Part shown: piece by piece, positions 1 through 5,130 of the stretch
How the letters are laid out: every line of letters begins with the position of its first letter
Numbering within the stretch: position 1 is the first letter of the stretch
Position numbers and translations under genes: made by a program
The notes under the pieces: generated by a model
Told to the model about the DNA's origin: nothing
The model's input: only the letters and a program-made list of their open reading frames with translations
Database searches by the model: none
Assembly: GCA_011380105.1 (NCBI GenBank)
Contig: DRZW01000224.1
Span: forward strand, 1-5,244
Origin: Halothiobacillaceae bacterium
GTDB lineage: Bacteria > Pseudomonadota > Gammaproteobacteria > Halothiobacillales > Halothiobacillaceae
Reading direction: 5' to 3'
Length of the DNA stretch: 5,244 nt

Positions 1-2
1 CC

Positions 3-917
3 TTCGCCATTGTTGCCTTGTTGTTCTCGCTTGGACTGGTGCCTGTCGCCCTAACCCGCACCAGCCAACCGGCGCCGATGGAAACCGCCCGCTTGCCACT
101 GAAAGACTTATTCCGGCTTGCTCCTACCGGTTTGATCGGCTCATTATTCGCCGGGGTTATCACCGGCACCATCTATGGCATGGCCGCGGTTTATGCCAAC
201 CGTATCGGACTTACCGACAGCCAGGTTGCTCTGTTTATAGCCGCCGTGATCATCGGCGGTGCATTACTGCAATGGCCGATCGGGCGGATCTCCGATGGTC
301 GCGACCGGCGATATATTATTATCCTAACGGCCTTGTTTTCGGCGTTATTCGCCGCAGGCTTATTACTGGTTGAGCAGCGCGGTTTGATCTGGCTCCTGGC
401 CACCACACTATTATTCGGCGGCTTTTCATTCTCGATTTACTCCGTCAGTGTCGCCCAAACACATGACCGCCTCACCGCTGATCAGGTTTTGGAGGGCACC
501 CGCGGTTTGCTGATGGTCAATGGTGCCGGCTCTGCCTTAGGGCCTATCATCAGCGGGTTGCTAATGGCCTGGCTGGGGCCGACCGGGTTTCCGATTTTCA
601 CCATTGGTGCAGCACTGATTCTCATTAGCCTGGTGTTCTGGCGGATTTGGGTTGATGAACCCGTGCCGGTAGAAGAACGCAGTGATTACGTCTTCACCAC
701 CCAAACCTCTACAGCGGGCGCTGAATTAGACCCGCGTAGCCATGAGGAAAAAGAGCAGCCGGAGGTACGCGGCGCCGACAGCCATCAACAAGAAATCACC
801 CCGCCCATCTACGAACCAGACCCCGGCTGGGAACAGGAATATGGCCGAGAGCAAGGCGGGCGCTTTGACCAAACGGATACCGATGCCTTCGAGCCACCTA
901 AGCCGACTAAGGAATAA
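3..917 (+). CDS. MFS transporter, C-terminal part (5' end outside window)
   Basis: The reading frame is open from the window edge to TAA at 915-917 and gives 304 residues with no N-terminus. About seven hydrophobic segments are visible, near residues 1-19, 42-66, 73-91, 103-123, 126-147, 168-190 and 194-217. This fits TM6-TM12 of a 12-helix major facilitator. The loop at residues 94-103 (GRISDGRDRR) is the repeated 'motif A' (GxxSDRxGRR-like) between TM8 and TM9. The sequence around VYANRIG and LLQWPIGR recalls the E. coli YcaD-type branch; that subfamily call is from memory. After the last helix an unusual hydrophilic tail of about 87 residues, rich in Glu, Gln and Pro, runs to the stop and is presumably cytoplasmic. 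The protein should sit in the inner membrane; its substrate cannot be told. The gene converges on the minus-strand genes that follow. Confidence is high for MFS and low for the subfamily. Confidence 0.9.
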   Translation, partial: FAIVALLFSLGLVPVALTRTSQPAPMETARLPLKDLFRLAPTGLIGSLFAGVITGTIYGMAAVYANRIGLTDSQVALFIAAVIIGGALLQWPIGRISDGRDRRYIIILTALFSALFAAGLLLVEQRGLIWLLATTLLFGGFSFSIYSVSVAQTHDRLTADQVLEGTRGLLMVNGAGSALGPIISGLLMAWLGPTGFPIFTIGAALILISLVFWRIWVDEPVPVEERSDYVFTTQTSTAGAELDPRSHEEKEQPEVRGADSHQQEITPPIYEPDPGWEQEYGREQGGRFDQTDTDAFEPPKPTKE

Positions 918-1135
918 CCAGCACGGTAAAGCACAGCCAAATGCCGGTAAATGCAACCACCCCATGGGGATCGTCATCAACGTTGCCAACGGCTCGCGGT
1001 GCAGAGCGCCAACCAAAGCATGACGACCACAGCTAGCCACGCGACAGCTAAGATCAGGGGAAGCGCGACTCATTCGGGCCCAGCATTAACCCAAAGAATG
1101 ACAAGCCCGGTGACAATACTCACCTGCGCCAACAC
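907..1135 (-). pseudogene. Probable broken gene for a small (about 75 aa) membrane protein
   Basis: No intact gene fits between the transporter and the NTF2-like gene, but the minus strand keeps membrane-like coding in pieces. From a GTG at 1135-1133 one frame reads MLAQVSIVTGLVILWVNAGP then E, and stops at TGA 1072-1070. The same frame continues with the helix-like stretch VALPLILAVAWLAVVVMLWL and ends at TGA 979-977. One frame over, a hydrophilic link (VGNVDDDPHG) leads to VVAFTGIWLCFTVLVIP and TAG at 909-907, overlapping the transporter's 3' end by 11 bases. Reading TGA 1072-1070 as TGG (Trp) and allowing one frameshift near 985-1010 would restore a protein with three helices. No family is recognised. 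It would follow the NTF2-like gene in the same operon by 13 bases. It may instead be chance hydrophobicity, or two tiny ORFs. Confidence 0.35.
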
Positions 1136-1148
1136 TCAACGGTTGTGC

Positions 1149-1604
1149 CTAACGCACCGCCAAACGTTTTCGCAACCAACGCAGCAGCGCACCGAAAACC
1201 GGAATACGCTCATAAATTTGAGCCGCCGGATCCCAAAAATCTTCATGCTCCACCACCAGCCCTTCAGCATCAAACGTCAGTAACGAGACGCCATCAATTC
1301 GAAATTGCTGGGCTGGCTGGCTGTGCTCTGGATGACATAAAAAATACCACTTCACAAAGCCCCGCTCCCCGGCTAACGCGCTGTGGTCAATCACAAATCG
1401 CATACCGGGGCACTGAGCAAAACCATGCGCAAAAATTTTTTCAATCGCCTCAATCCCAGTTACGTCATTAAACGGATCTTTAAAGCGCGCCTGTGGGTGG
1501 AAGATCGAACCTAGCGATACGGTCAAATTCTTTTCGGTAAGCTCGGCGAAAACACGGACGACGTCATCCAATCGCTGTTGGTCGATTTGAGTATTATTCG
1601 TCAT
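1149..1604 (-). CDS. Nuclear transport factor 2 / SnoaL-like family protein
   Basis: The product has 151 residues with the composition and length of the cone-shaped NTF2-like (SnoaL-like, about 130-150 aa) fold, which is a small ligand-binding or isomerase-type pocket. Visible family features are an N-terminal helix, the strand/loop FHPQARFKDPFNDVTG (residues 35-50, FxDPF core), a long middle helix, and a C-terminal strand with HEDFWDPAAQIYERIPVFG (120-138) followed by a basic helix (LLRWLRKRL). The H-x-D-[FY]-W-D plus 'Y-E-x-[LI]-P' ending is typical of NTF2-like proteins found beside short-chain dehydrogenases in light or singlet-oxygen responsive clusters of Proteobacteria, as I recall them. 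No substrate is known to me. ATG at 1604-1602 lies one base past the dehydrogenase stop (TGA 1608-1606), so translation is probably coupled; no strong separate Shine-Dalgarno is seen. Confidence 0.85.
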   Translation of the reverse strand: MTNNTQIDQQRLDDVVRVFAELTEKNLTVSLGSIFHPQARFKDPFNDVTGIEAIEKIFAHGFAQCPGMRFVIDHSALAGERGFVKWYFLCHPEHSQPAQQFRIDGVSLLTFDAEGLVVEHEDFWDPAAQIYERIPVFGALLRWLRKRLAVR

Positions 1605-1605
1605 G

Positions 1606-2373
1606 TCAATCCCGTTTTGGACTCTCCCCTTGGGGTTTTAATGCTTTTGCCGTTAACGCTAAAAAAAGCCGGTTGGGCATGAGGCGAATTAGTTTCATTA
1701 ATAAACCGAAGCCACGCGGGATGAGTAACTCAAACCCACCTCGCTGTAAGCGTTTAGCGATTAAGGCAGCTGCCTGTTCTGGTTCGATCCGCCCAGGCAT
1801 CGCAAAATTGTTTTTCTCGGTCAGCGCGGTACGGACAAAGCCGGGGTTTATCACCCTTATAGCGACACCATAACGGGCAAATTCTGGCGCGAGTGACTCG
1901 GCCATATTGATTAACGCCGCCTTGCTTGCCCCATAGGGGGCAGCATACGGCAAACCACGATAACCGGCGACACTGGCGGTTATTGCAATCTCACCCCCGT
2001 TTTGCTGCATATATTCGCGCACCGTTGCAATCCCATTCACCACGCCTTGAAAATTGACTTGCATCAACCGGGCGAACAGCTCGGGATCAAAGTCTTCAAG
2101 CCGCATGGGCTCGTAATCAGCCGCATTCATAATCACCGAGTCAACCTTGCGACCATCTTGGGTTAAAGCGGTGAAGGCGGCCTGCAACTCAGCCAATACG
2201 GTCACATCGGCGGGCAAAACCCGGGTTTGCTGCGGATAACCTGCGGCGATTTCATCCAGCTGCGACTGGCGACGGGCCGTTAAGGCCACATGATGGCCCT
2301 GTTTGAGTAATTCCAAGGCCAGCGCACGGCCAATGCCGCTGCTCGCTCCGATAAGCCAGTACTGCTTTGCCAT
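1606..2373 (-). CDS. Short-chain dehydrogenase/reductase (SDR), classical type
   Basis: The product is a 255-residue NAD(P)-dependent oxidoreductase of the classical SDR family (usual length about 250). The cofactor motif GASSGIG is at residues 9-15, followed by RR at 34-35, which favours NADP(H). An acidic D56-V pair contacts adenine, and an NAA variant of NNAG is at 83-85. The catalytic tetrad is complete: N107, S134, Y147 and K151 (Y-G-A-S-K), with the PG motif at 177-178. The C-terminal 30 residues are hydrophobic and then basic, which may dock the enzyme on membrane or lipid substrates. ATG at 2373 is preferred over an upstream in-frame start at 2415, because GAGGTGA (2382-2376) lies just ahead of it and the family N-terminus begins there. 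It is the first gene of the operon with the NTF2-like gene and is divergent from the LitR-like regulator. The substrate is unknown. Confidence 0.93.
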   Translation of the reverse strand: MAKQYWLIGASSGIGRALALELLKQGHHVALTARRQSQLDEIAAGYPQQTRVLPADVTVLAELQAAFTALTQDGRKVDSVIMNAADYEPMRLEDFDPELFARLMQVNFQGVVNGIATVREYMQQNGGEIAITASVAGYRGLPYAAPYGASKAALINMAESLAPEFARYGVAIRVINPGFVRTALTEKNNFAMPGRIEPEQAAALIAKRLQRGGFELLIPRGFGLLMKLIRLMPNRLFLALTAKALKPQGESPKRD

Positions 2374-2375
2374 AA

Positions 2376-2382
2376 TCACCTC
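2376..2382 (-). promoter_or_regulatory. Shine-Dalgarno of the SDR gene (decides its start)
   Basis: GAGGTGA on the minus strand, with the GAGG core five bases before ATG 2373-2371. It is a near-perfect ribosome binding site and marks this ATG, not the longer ORF start, as the real one. Confidence 0.8.
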
Positions 2383-2419
2383 AAAAATGGGTTGCCTGCC
2401 GCCTATCTTAGTCAAATTC

Positions 2420-2428
2420 TGCTACAAT
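2420..2428 (+). promoter_or_regulatory. Candidate extended -10 promoter of the LitR-like gene
   Basis: TGCTACAAT matches the extended -10 pattern TGn-TATAAT with one mismatch in the hexamer. No good -35 lies 16-18 bases upstream, which is usual for extended -10 promoters and for promoters that need an activator. Transcription would begin near 2435, giving a leader of about 38 bases before the TTG start at 2473. Because it falls inside the longer ORF that begins at 2392, it argues against that start. This is inference from sequence only. Confidence 0.45.
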
Positions 2429-2460
2429 ATCTGTGCATTAGTTATACACGCCGACAACCC

Positions 2461-2467
2461 AAGGTGG
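2461..2467 (+). promoter_or_regulatory. Shine-Dalgarno of the LitR-like gene (decides its start)
   Basis: AAGGTGG lies five bases before TTG 2473-2475 and pairs well with the 16S rRNA tail. It supports the TTG start. The in-frame GTG at 2464 overlaps this site and has no ribosome binding site of its own. Confidence 0.6.
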
Positions 2468-2472
2468 AAGTT

Positions 2473-3471
2473 TTGTCTGCTACCGAACCCAACATTACCG
2501 AACCCGATTCGCCAGGGCTATTGCCCATTCGTGCTGTCGCCCAGATAACAGGGGTTAATCCCATTACCCTGCGCGCCTGGGAGCGCCGTTACGGCTTGAT
2601 TCGCCCAACGAGGACCCCTGCCGGGCACCGCCTTTACAGCCAAGGAGATGTTGAGCGCATCCAACGGATTCAAAAACTCGCTGAGCAAGGCATCGGCTTT
2701 GCCCAAATAGCAACTATCTTTGAGCGCGAAGAACCGGAAATCGCACCGCCATCCTCCGCTCAAACCACGATCGATGCATTACCGGACACACCTCAACCCC
2801 AGTCTGTAAGCCAGTCGGAGGGCAATTTAATTGAGCGTGTTATCGATGCCACCATCCATCTAGATGCTCGCGTCCTGCGCGAGGCAGAAGTTTCTGCACT
2901 GTTATGGCTATCGCCTCAGGATTATCTGCGCGATGTACTGATCGAGGCTTTAGCACGCCTAGAAATGCGCAGCGCCTGGCCGGATCGGGATATCGGCCTG
3001 ACCTGGTTGGGCGAATACATCAAGGGGCGTTTTGAATGGGTTTTAAGTGCAGAACATCATCCCAACCGGCCCACCATCACCGTCGATTTTGTGCTCGATG
3101 GCTCCGTGCCGGTAAGGGCTGCTGGTTTGTGGCTGCTAACCCAATTATTTGATCCCCGTTATAATTTAAAGCTGTTGCCCATCGGGCTAAGTCACTACCA
3201 GCGCGAACGTCTGGTGCAACGTTGGCAGGCAAGCCTCTGGGTTCGGATCACCGAATCGAACACCATGGCTAAGGATGCCTATCTACATAACAATATTGGC
3301 ACCACGCGGCTGCACTGGTGCGCCTTAGAGCCACTGACAGCCCAAGATGAGCAAAACGAGAATAAAAACCCGTGGCGGGATAAGTTTGCTGGCATCATCG
3401 ATCGCTGCCAAACCGAAATTCTCAATGAGATGGGACTCAAGCCGCAATCGGATCGTGGCTTGCATCACTAA
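2473..3471 (+). CDS. MerR-family regulator, class II LitR / PplR-like (B12-site degenerate)
   Basis: The product is a 332-residue DNA-binding regulator. Residues 17-85 form a MerR winged helix: LPIRAVAQITGVNPITLRAW, then E-R-R-Y-G-L-I-x-P-x-R and G-H-R-L-Y, the signature of the MlrA/CarH/LitR branch. A Pro/Gln/Ser-rich linker (about 86-118) follows, then a helical domain (119-196) and an alpha/beta domain (200-265) laid out like the CarH/LitR light-sensing and cobalamin-binding domains. The cobalamin motif D/E-x-H-x-x-G reads PVRAAG near 213-218, so the cobalt-ligand His is absent; an EHH near 194-196 may be a trace of the W-x9-EH motif. This matches class II LitR (PplR1-3 of P. putida), which are reported to work with a LOV photoreceptor instead of B12. 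TTG at 2473 is chosen for its Shine-Dalgarno; starts at 2464 or 2392 are possible. The LOV gene follows it on the same strand. Confidence 0.85.
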   Translation: MSATEPNITEPDSPGLLPIRAVAQITGVNPITLRAWERRYGLIRPTRTPAGHRLYSQGDVERIQRIQKLAEQGIGFAQIATIFEREEPEIAPPSSAQTTIDALPDTPQPQSVSQSEGNLIERVIDATIHLDARVLREAEVSALLWLSPQDYLRDVLIEALARLEMRSAWPDRDIGLTWLGEYIKGRFEWVLSAEHHPNRPTITVDFVLDGSVPVRAAGLWLLTQLFDPRYNLKLLPIGLSHYQRERLVQRWQASLWVRITESNTMAKDAYLHNNIGTTRLHWCALEPLTAQDEQNENKNPWRDKFAGIIDRCQTEILNEMGLKPQSDRGLHH

Positions 3472-3487
3472 AAAAGGCTCTTTAGTC

Positions 3488-3518
3488 TTGCTGCATACTG
3501 GGTAGCTTTTGATATGAT
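3488..3518 (+). promoter_or_regulatory. Weak candidate promoter of the LOV gene with a 19-bp spacer
   Basis: TTGCTG (3488-3493) and TATGAT (3513-3518) are separated by 19 bases. Over-long spacers of 19-20 bp are characteristic of promoters activated by MerR proteins, which untwist the DNA. The first half of the -35 is good and the -10 has five of six matches. If used, transcription would start near 3525, which would exclude the ATG at 3514 and support the ATG at 3553. The alternative is simple co-transcription with the regulator gene 82 bases upstream. Confidence 0.3.
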
Positions 3519-3552
3519 CACCGAATTGGATACAGAAAAGAGACGCAGTGCC

Positions 3553-3993
3553 ATGCTTGATGCTCAGTTGCTGCTCAAAGCGGTCAATGCCTCCAGTGAT
3601 GGCATTGTGATCGCGGAACAGGAAGGCGATGATAATATCCTGATCTATGTCAATCAGGCCTTCGAGCGATTAACCGGATACAACGCCGCTGAAATCCTGT
3701 ATCAGGACTGCCGCTTTCTCCAGGCACATGACCGTGACCAAGATGCCCTAAAGGAAATACGCGAAGCCATTCGAGATGGCCGCTCCAGCCGGGTTGTTAT
3801 TCGTAATTATCGCAAGGATGGCAGTCTGTTTTATAACGAACTGTCAATCACACCGGTGTTTAACGACGACGACCGCCTGACTTACTTTATCGGTATTCAG
3901 CGCGATGTTACCGATTTAGTCAAAACCCGCGAGGAAAACCAGCGGTTAAAACAACGTCTTGCTCAGCTGGAAGAGGCCATGGCTAAAGACTGA
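3553..3993 (+). CDS. Short LOV blue-light photoreceptor (PpSB-LOV type)
   Basis: The product is a single PAS/LOV domain with short helical flanks and no output domain, 146 residues from ATG 3553. Numbered from there, the LOV core DCRFLQ holds the photoactive Cys53 with Arg54 and Gln57. NYRKDG (Asn85), FYN (Asn95) and GIQ (Gln116) supply the flavin contacts, and NxAFxxLTGY and the final YFIGIQRDVT are canonical. All residues needed for FMN binding and the cysteinyl adduct are present. The C-terminus is a charged coiled-coil-like helix (about 120-146), the usual dimer element. An upstream in-frame ATG at 3514 would give 159 residues. I prefer 3553 because its N-terminus (MLDAQLLLKAVNASSDG) aligns with that of P. 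putida PpSB1-LOV as I remember it and gives the same Cys53/Gln116 numbering, but both ribosome sites are weak. It probably signals to the LitR-like regulator next door. Confidence 0.93.
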   Translation: MLDAQLLLKAVNASSDGIVIAEQEGDDNILIYVNQAFERLTGYNAAEILYQDCRFLQAHDRDQDALKEIREAIRDGRSSRVVIRNYRKDGSLFYNELSITPVFNDDDRLTYFIGIQRDVTDLVKTREENQRLKQRLAQLEEAMAKD

Positions 3994-4065
3994 TCTTACA
4001 GCTATTTACCCCGAGCAGGTAACCACCATATGCACCGCTGCATGGGTCAGTTTAATGTTATTTCC

Positions 4066-4093
4066 TTGACAAGTAATGGATTTTCGGGATAAT
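4066..4093 (+). promoter_or_regulatory. Sigma-70 promoter of rpsT
   Basis: A perfect -35 TTGACA (4066-4071) is followed after 16 bases by GATAAT (4088-4093), five of six matches to the -10. Transcription should start near 4100, leaving a leader of about 63 bases before the rpsT start. It is by far the strongest promoter in the window, as expected for a ribosomal protein gene. No terminator is seen between the LOV gene and this promoter (3994-4065); two weak hairpins there lack T-runs. Confidence 0.8.
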
Positions 4094-4162
4094 GAAGTGT
4101 TTTATTGTATTTGCAACGAAAGTCCTTTAATACTTACACCCGAATTTTAAGGAGTTTGCCCT

Positions 4163-4423
4163 GTGGCCAATACTGCTCAAGCCCGTAAACGTGTTCGCCA
4201 AGCGGAAAAAGCGCGTAAACACAACATGGCGATGCGCTCTCAAGTTCGCACTGCCTACAAAGCTGTCCTCAAAGCGGTTCAAAATGGCGATGCAGAGCAG
4301 GCGCAGGCAGCTTATCGCAAAGCACAGCCGATAATTGACCGCATGGTCAACAAAGGCATCTATAAGCGCAACACCGCCGCGCGTCGCAAAGCAGCGCTGG
4401 TAAAAAAGATCAAATCAATCTAA
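4163..4423 (+). CDS. rpsT: 30S ribosomal protein S20
   Basis: This is the complete 86-residue S20, the usual length (86-88). S20 binds the 5' domain and helix 44 of 16S rRNA and acts early in 30S assembly. The N-terminus (MANTAQARKRVRQAEKARKH) and the block MRSQVRTAYKAVLKA are diagnostic. The rest is a Lys/Arg/Ala-rich helical bundle that includes the NKGIYKRNTAARRKA segment near the C-terminus. Translation starts at GTG with AAGGAG (4149-4154) eight bases upstream. In E. coli rpsT also uses a non-AUG start (UUG), which is tied to its autoregulation, so the GTG may have the same role here. The gene is monocistronic, with its own promoter and terminator. Confidence 0.98.
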   Translation: MANTAQARKRVRQAEKARKHNMAMRSQVRTAYKAVLKAVQNGDAEQAQAAYRKAQPIIDRMVNKGIYKRNTAARRKAALVKKIKSI

Positions 4424-4439
4424 TCAGCTTTGATTAATT

Positions 4440-4470
4440 AAAAAACCCGCTAACTCAAGCGGGTTTTTTT
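4440..4470 (+). terminator. Rho-independent terminator of rpsT (works in both directions)
   Basis: The stem CCCGC (4446-4450) / GCGGG (4459-4463) has an eight-base loop. The flanking A-run (4440-4445) and T-run (4464-4470) extend the stem. It lies 16 bases after the rpsT stop. The minus strand also shows a GC stem followed by six T's, so it could also stop transcription arriving from the rpoS side. Confidence 0.92.
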
Positions 4471-4571
4471 ACAAATAGCCCAAAACACCGCCTACCTAAA
4501 ACCCAAGCTGCAATCTGAGTCCACCACCGGGTTTAGTCATCAGCAGCCAAAGACAAACACTGATCACGCTG
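4471..4571. other. Spacer with no recognisable feature
   Basis: Between the rpsT terminator and the end of the decayed ORF I find no open frame, promoter, strong hairpin or RNA gene on either strand. Confidence 0.5.
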
Positions 4572-4984
4572 CTAGCGTTTTTTCACCGGCAGGTTTTCAT
4601 ACAAACCCTTACGCAGGGCGAGCATATACTCCTTGATCGCCTACTGTTGCTGCGAAGAGGCATCTACCTAAGCAAAGGTAGGCAGATTGATGCGCTTAGC
4701 GCTAACGAGGATTTCATCAATCAACTGAAGGACGCATTCGGTTAAGCGGATAATCTTGCAATGTCGCTTGGCTACACTGACAACCGGCTGCACTCATTGG
4801 TTCTGTGATAATCGATCAACCAAGCATCAAATTGGCTTTGTTAATACTCAGCTCATCAGCCAGCTCAGACTGAATCAAGTCTCTGGCTAGTGCGATAACG
4901 TCGCTAGAGTAGCGTGACACGAACCAACAACACTGCCAGCTGATCCTTGGCACAGATATTAAGTGAAAATTCAGATTGCGACAT
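4572..4984 (-). pseudogene. Decayed gene of unknown family, about 136 codons originally
   Basis: The stretch reads as one protein once five lesions are repaired. From ATG 4984-4982 (MSQSEFSLNICAKDQLAVLL, then VRVTLL) the frame hits TAG at 4906-4904. One base over, SDVIALARDLIQSELADELS and INKANLML run to about 4822. After a second one-base shift the frame ends at TAG 4574-4572, with internal stops at TGA 4796-4794, TAG 4670-4668 and TAG 4643-4641. Pieces of that last frame include LTECVLQLIDEILVSAKRIN and the basic end LRKGLYENLPVKKR. Two single-base insertions restore 411 bases exactly, that is 136 residues plus stop. Each internal stop is one transition from a sense codon (TGG or CAG). The peptides look like an amphipathic helical, soluble protein. 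I do not recognise the family. It lies downstream of rpoS on the same strand. Confidence 0.55.
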
Positions 4985-5082
4985 AAATCCACTATGAGCA
5001 GGCGAACCAATGGTAGGCCATCTCATCACCCCCTGTGCCGGTAACTGACTTATTATTTAACATACTAAATCTAGGTTAATAT

Positions 5083-5109
5083 AAAAAACCGCGTCTATGC
5101 CGCGGTTTT
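5083..5109 (-). terminator. Rho-independent terminator of rpoS
   Basis: On the minus strand AAAACCGCG (from 5109-5101) pairs with CGCGGTTTT (5093-5085) across a seven-base loop. The last T's belong to a run of six that follows the GC stem. It sits about 21 bases after the rpoS stop codon, the expected place. Confidence 0.88.
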
Positions 5110-5130
5110 GAAAACTGATTTGGAATTTAT

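Noticed and set aside
726..1073. Minus-strand open frame of 115 codons overlapping the transporter tail
   Set aside because: Its frame is antisense to well-formed MFS coding over more than half its length, and it lacks a domain and a ribosome site. The membrane-like signal in 907-1135 lies in the other two frames.
951..1471. Plus-strand open frames of about 110 codons
   Set aside because: They run antisense to the NTF2-like gene or across the relic region, with low-complexity Thr/Gln/His/Pro content and no ribosome site; they are shadows.
2392..2472. Longer N-terminus for the LitR-like regulator from TTG 2392
   Set aside because: No Shine-Dalgarno precedes it, it would cover the promoter region, and the extra residues do not look like a MerR N-terminus.
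4007..4055. Hairpins TTACC/GGTAA and ATGCA/TGCAT after the LOV gene as a terminator
   Set aside because: The stems have only five pairs and no T-run follows.
4664..4705. Inverted repeat CTACCT-N6-AGGTAG and the palindrome TTAGCGCTAA
   Set aside because: They lie inside the relic gene, lack a T-run, and are short enough to be chance. There is no sign of transposon ends or an attachment site.
4816..5010. A 64-codon minus-strand ORF taken as an intact gene
   Set aside because: Its first half is out of frame with the better start at 4984, and only its second half joins the reconstructed relic. On its own it has no ribosome site or domain.
4985..5082. RsmZ-like small RNA beside rpoS, as found in Pseudomonas
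   Set aside because: RsmZ carries many GGA motifs in hairpin loops; this stretch has at most one GGA and no terminator of its own.
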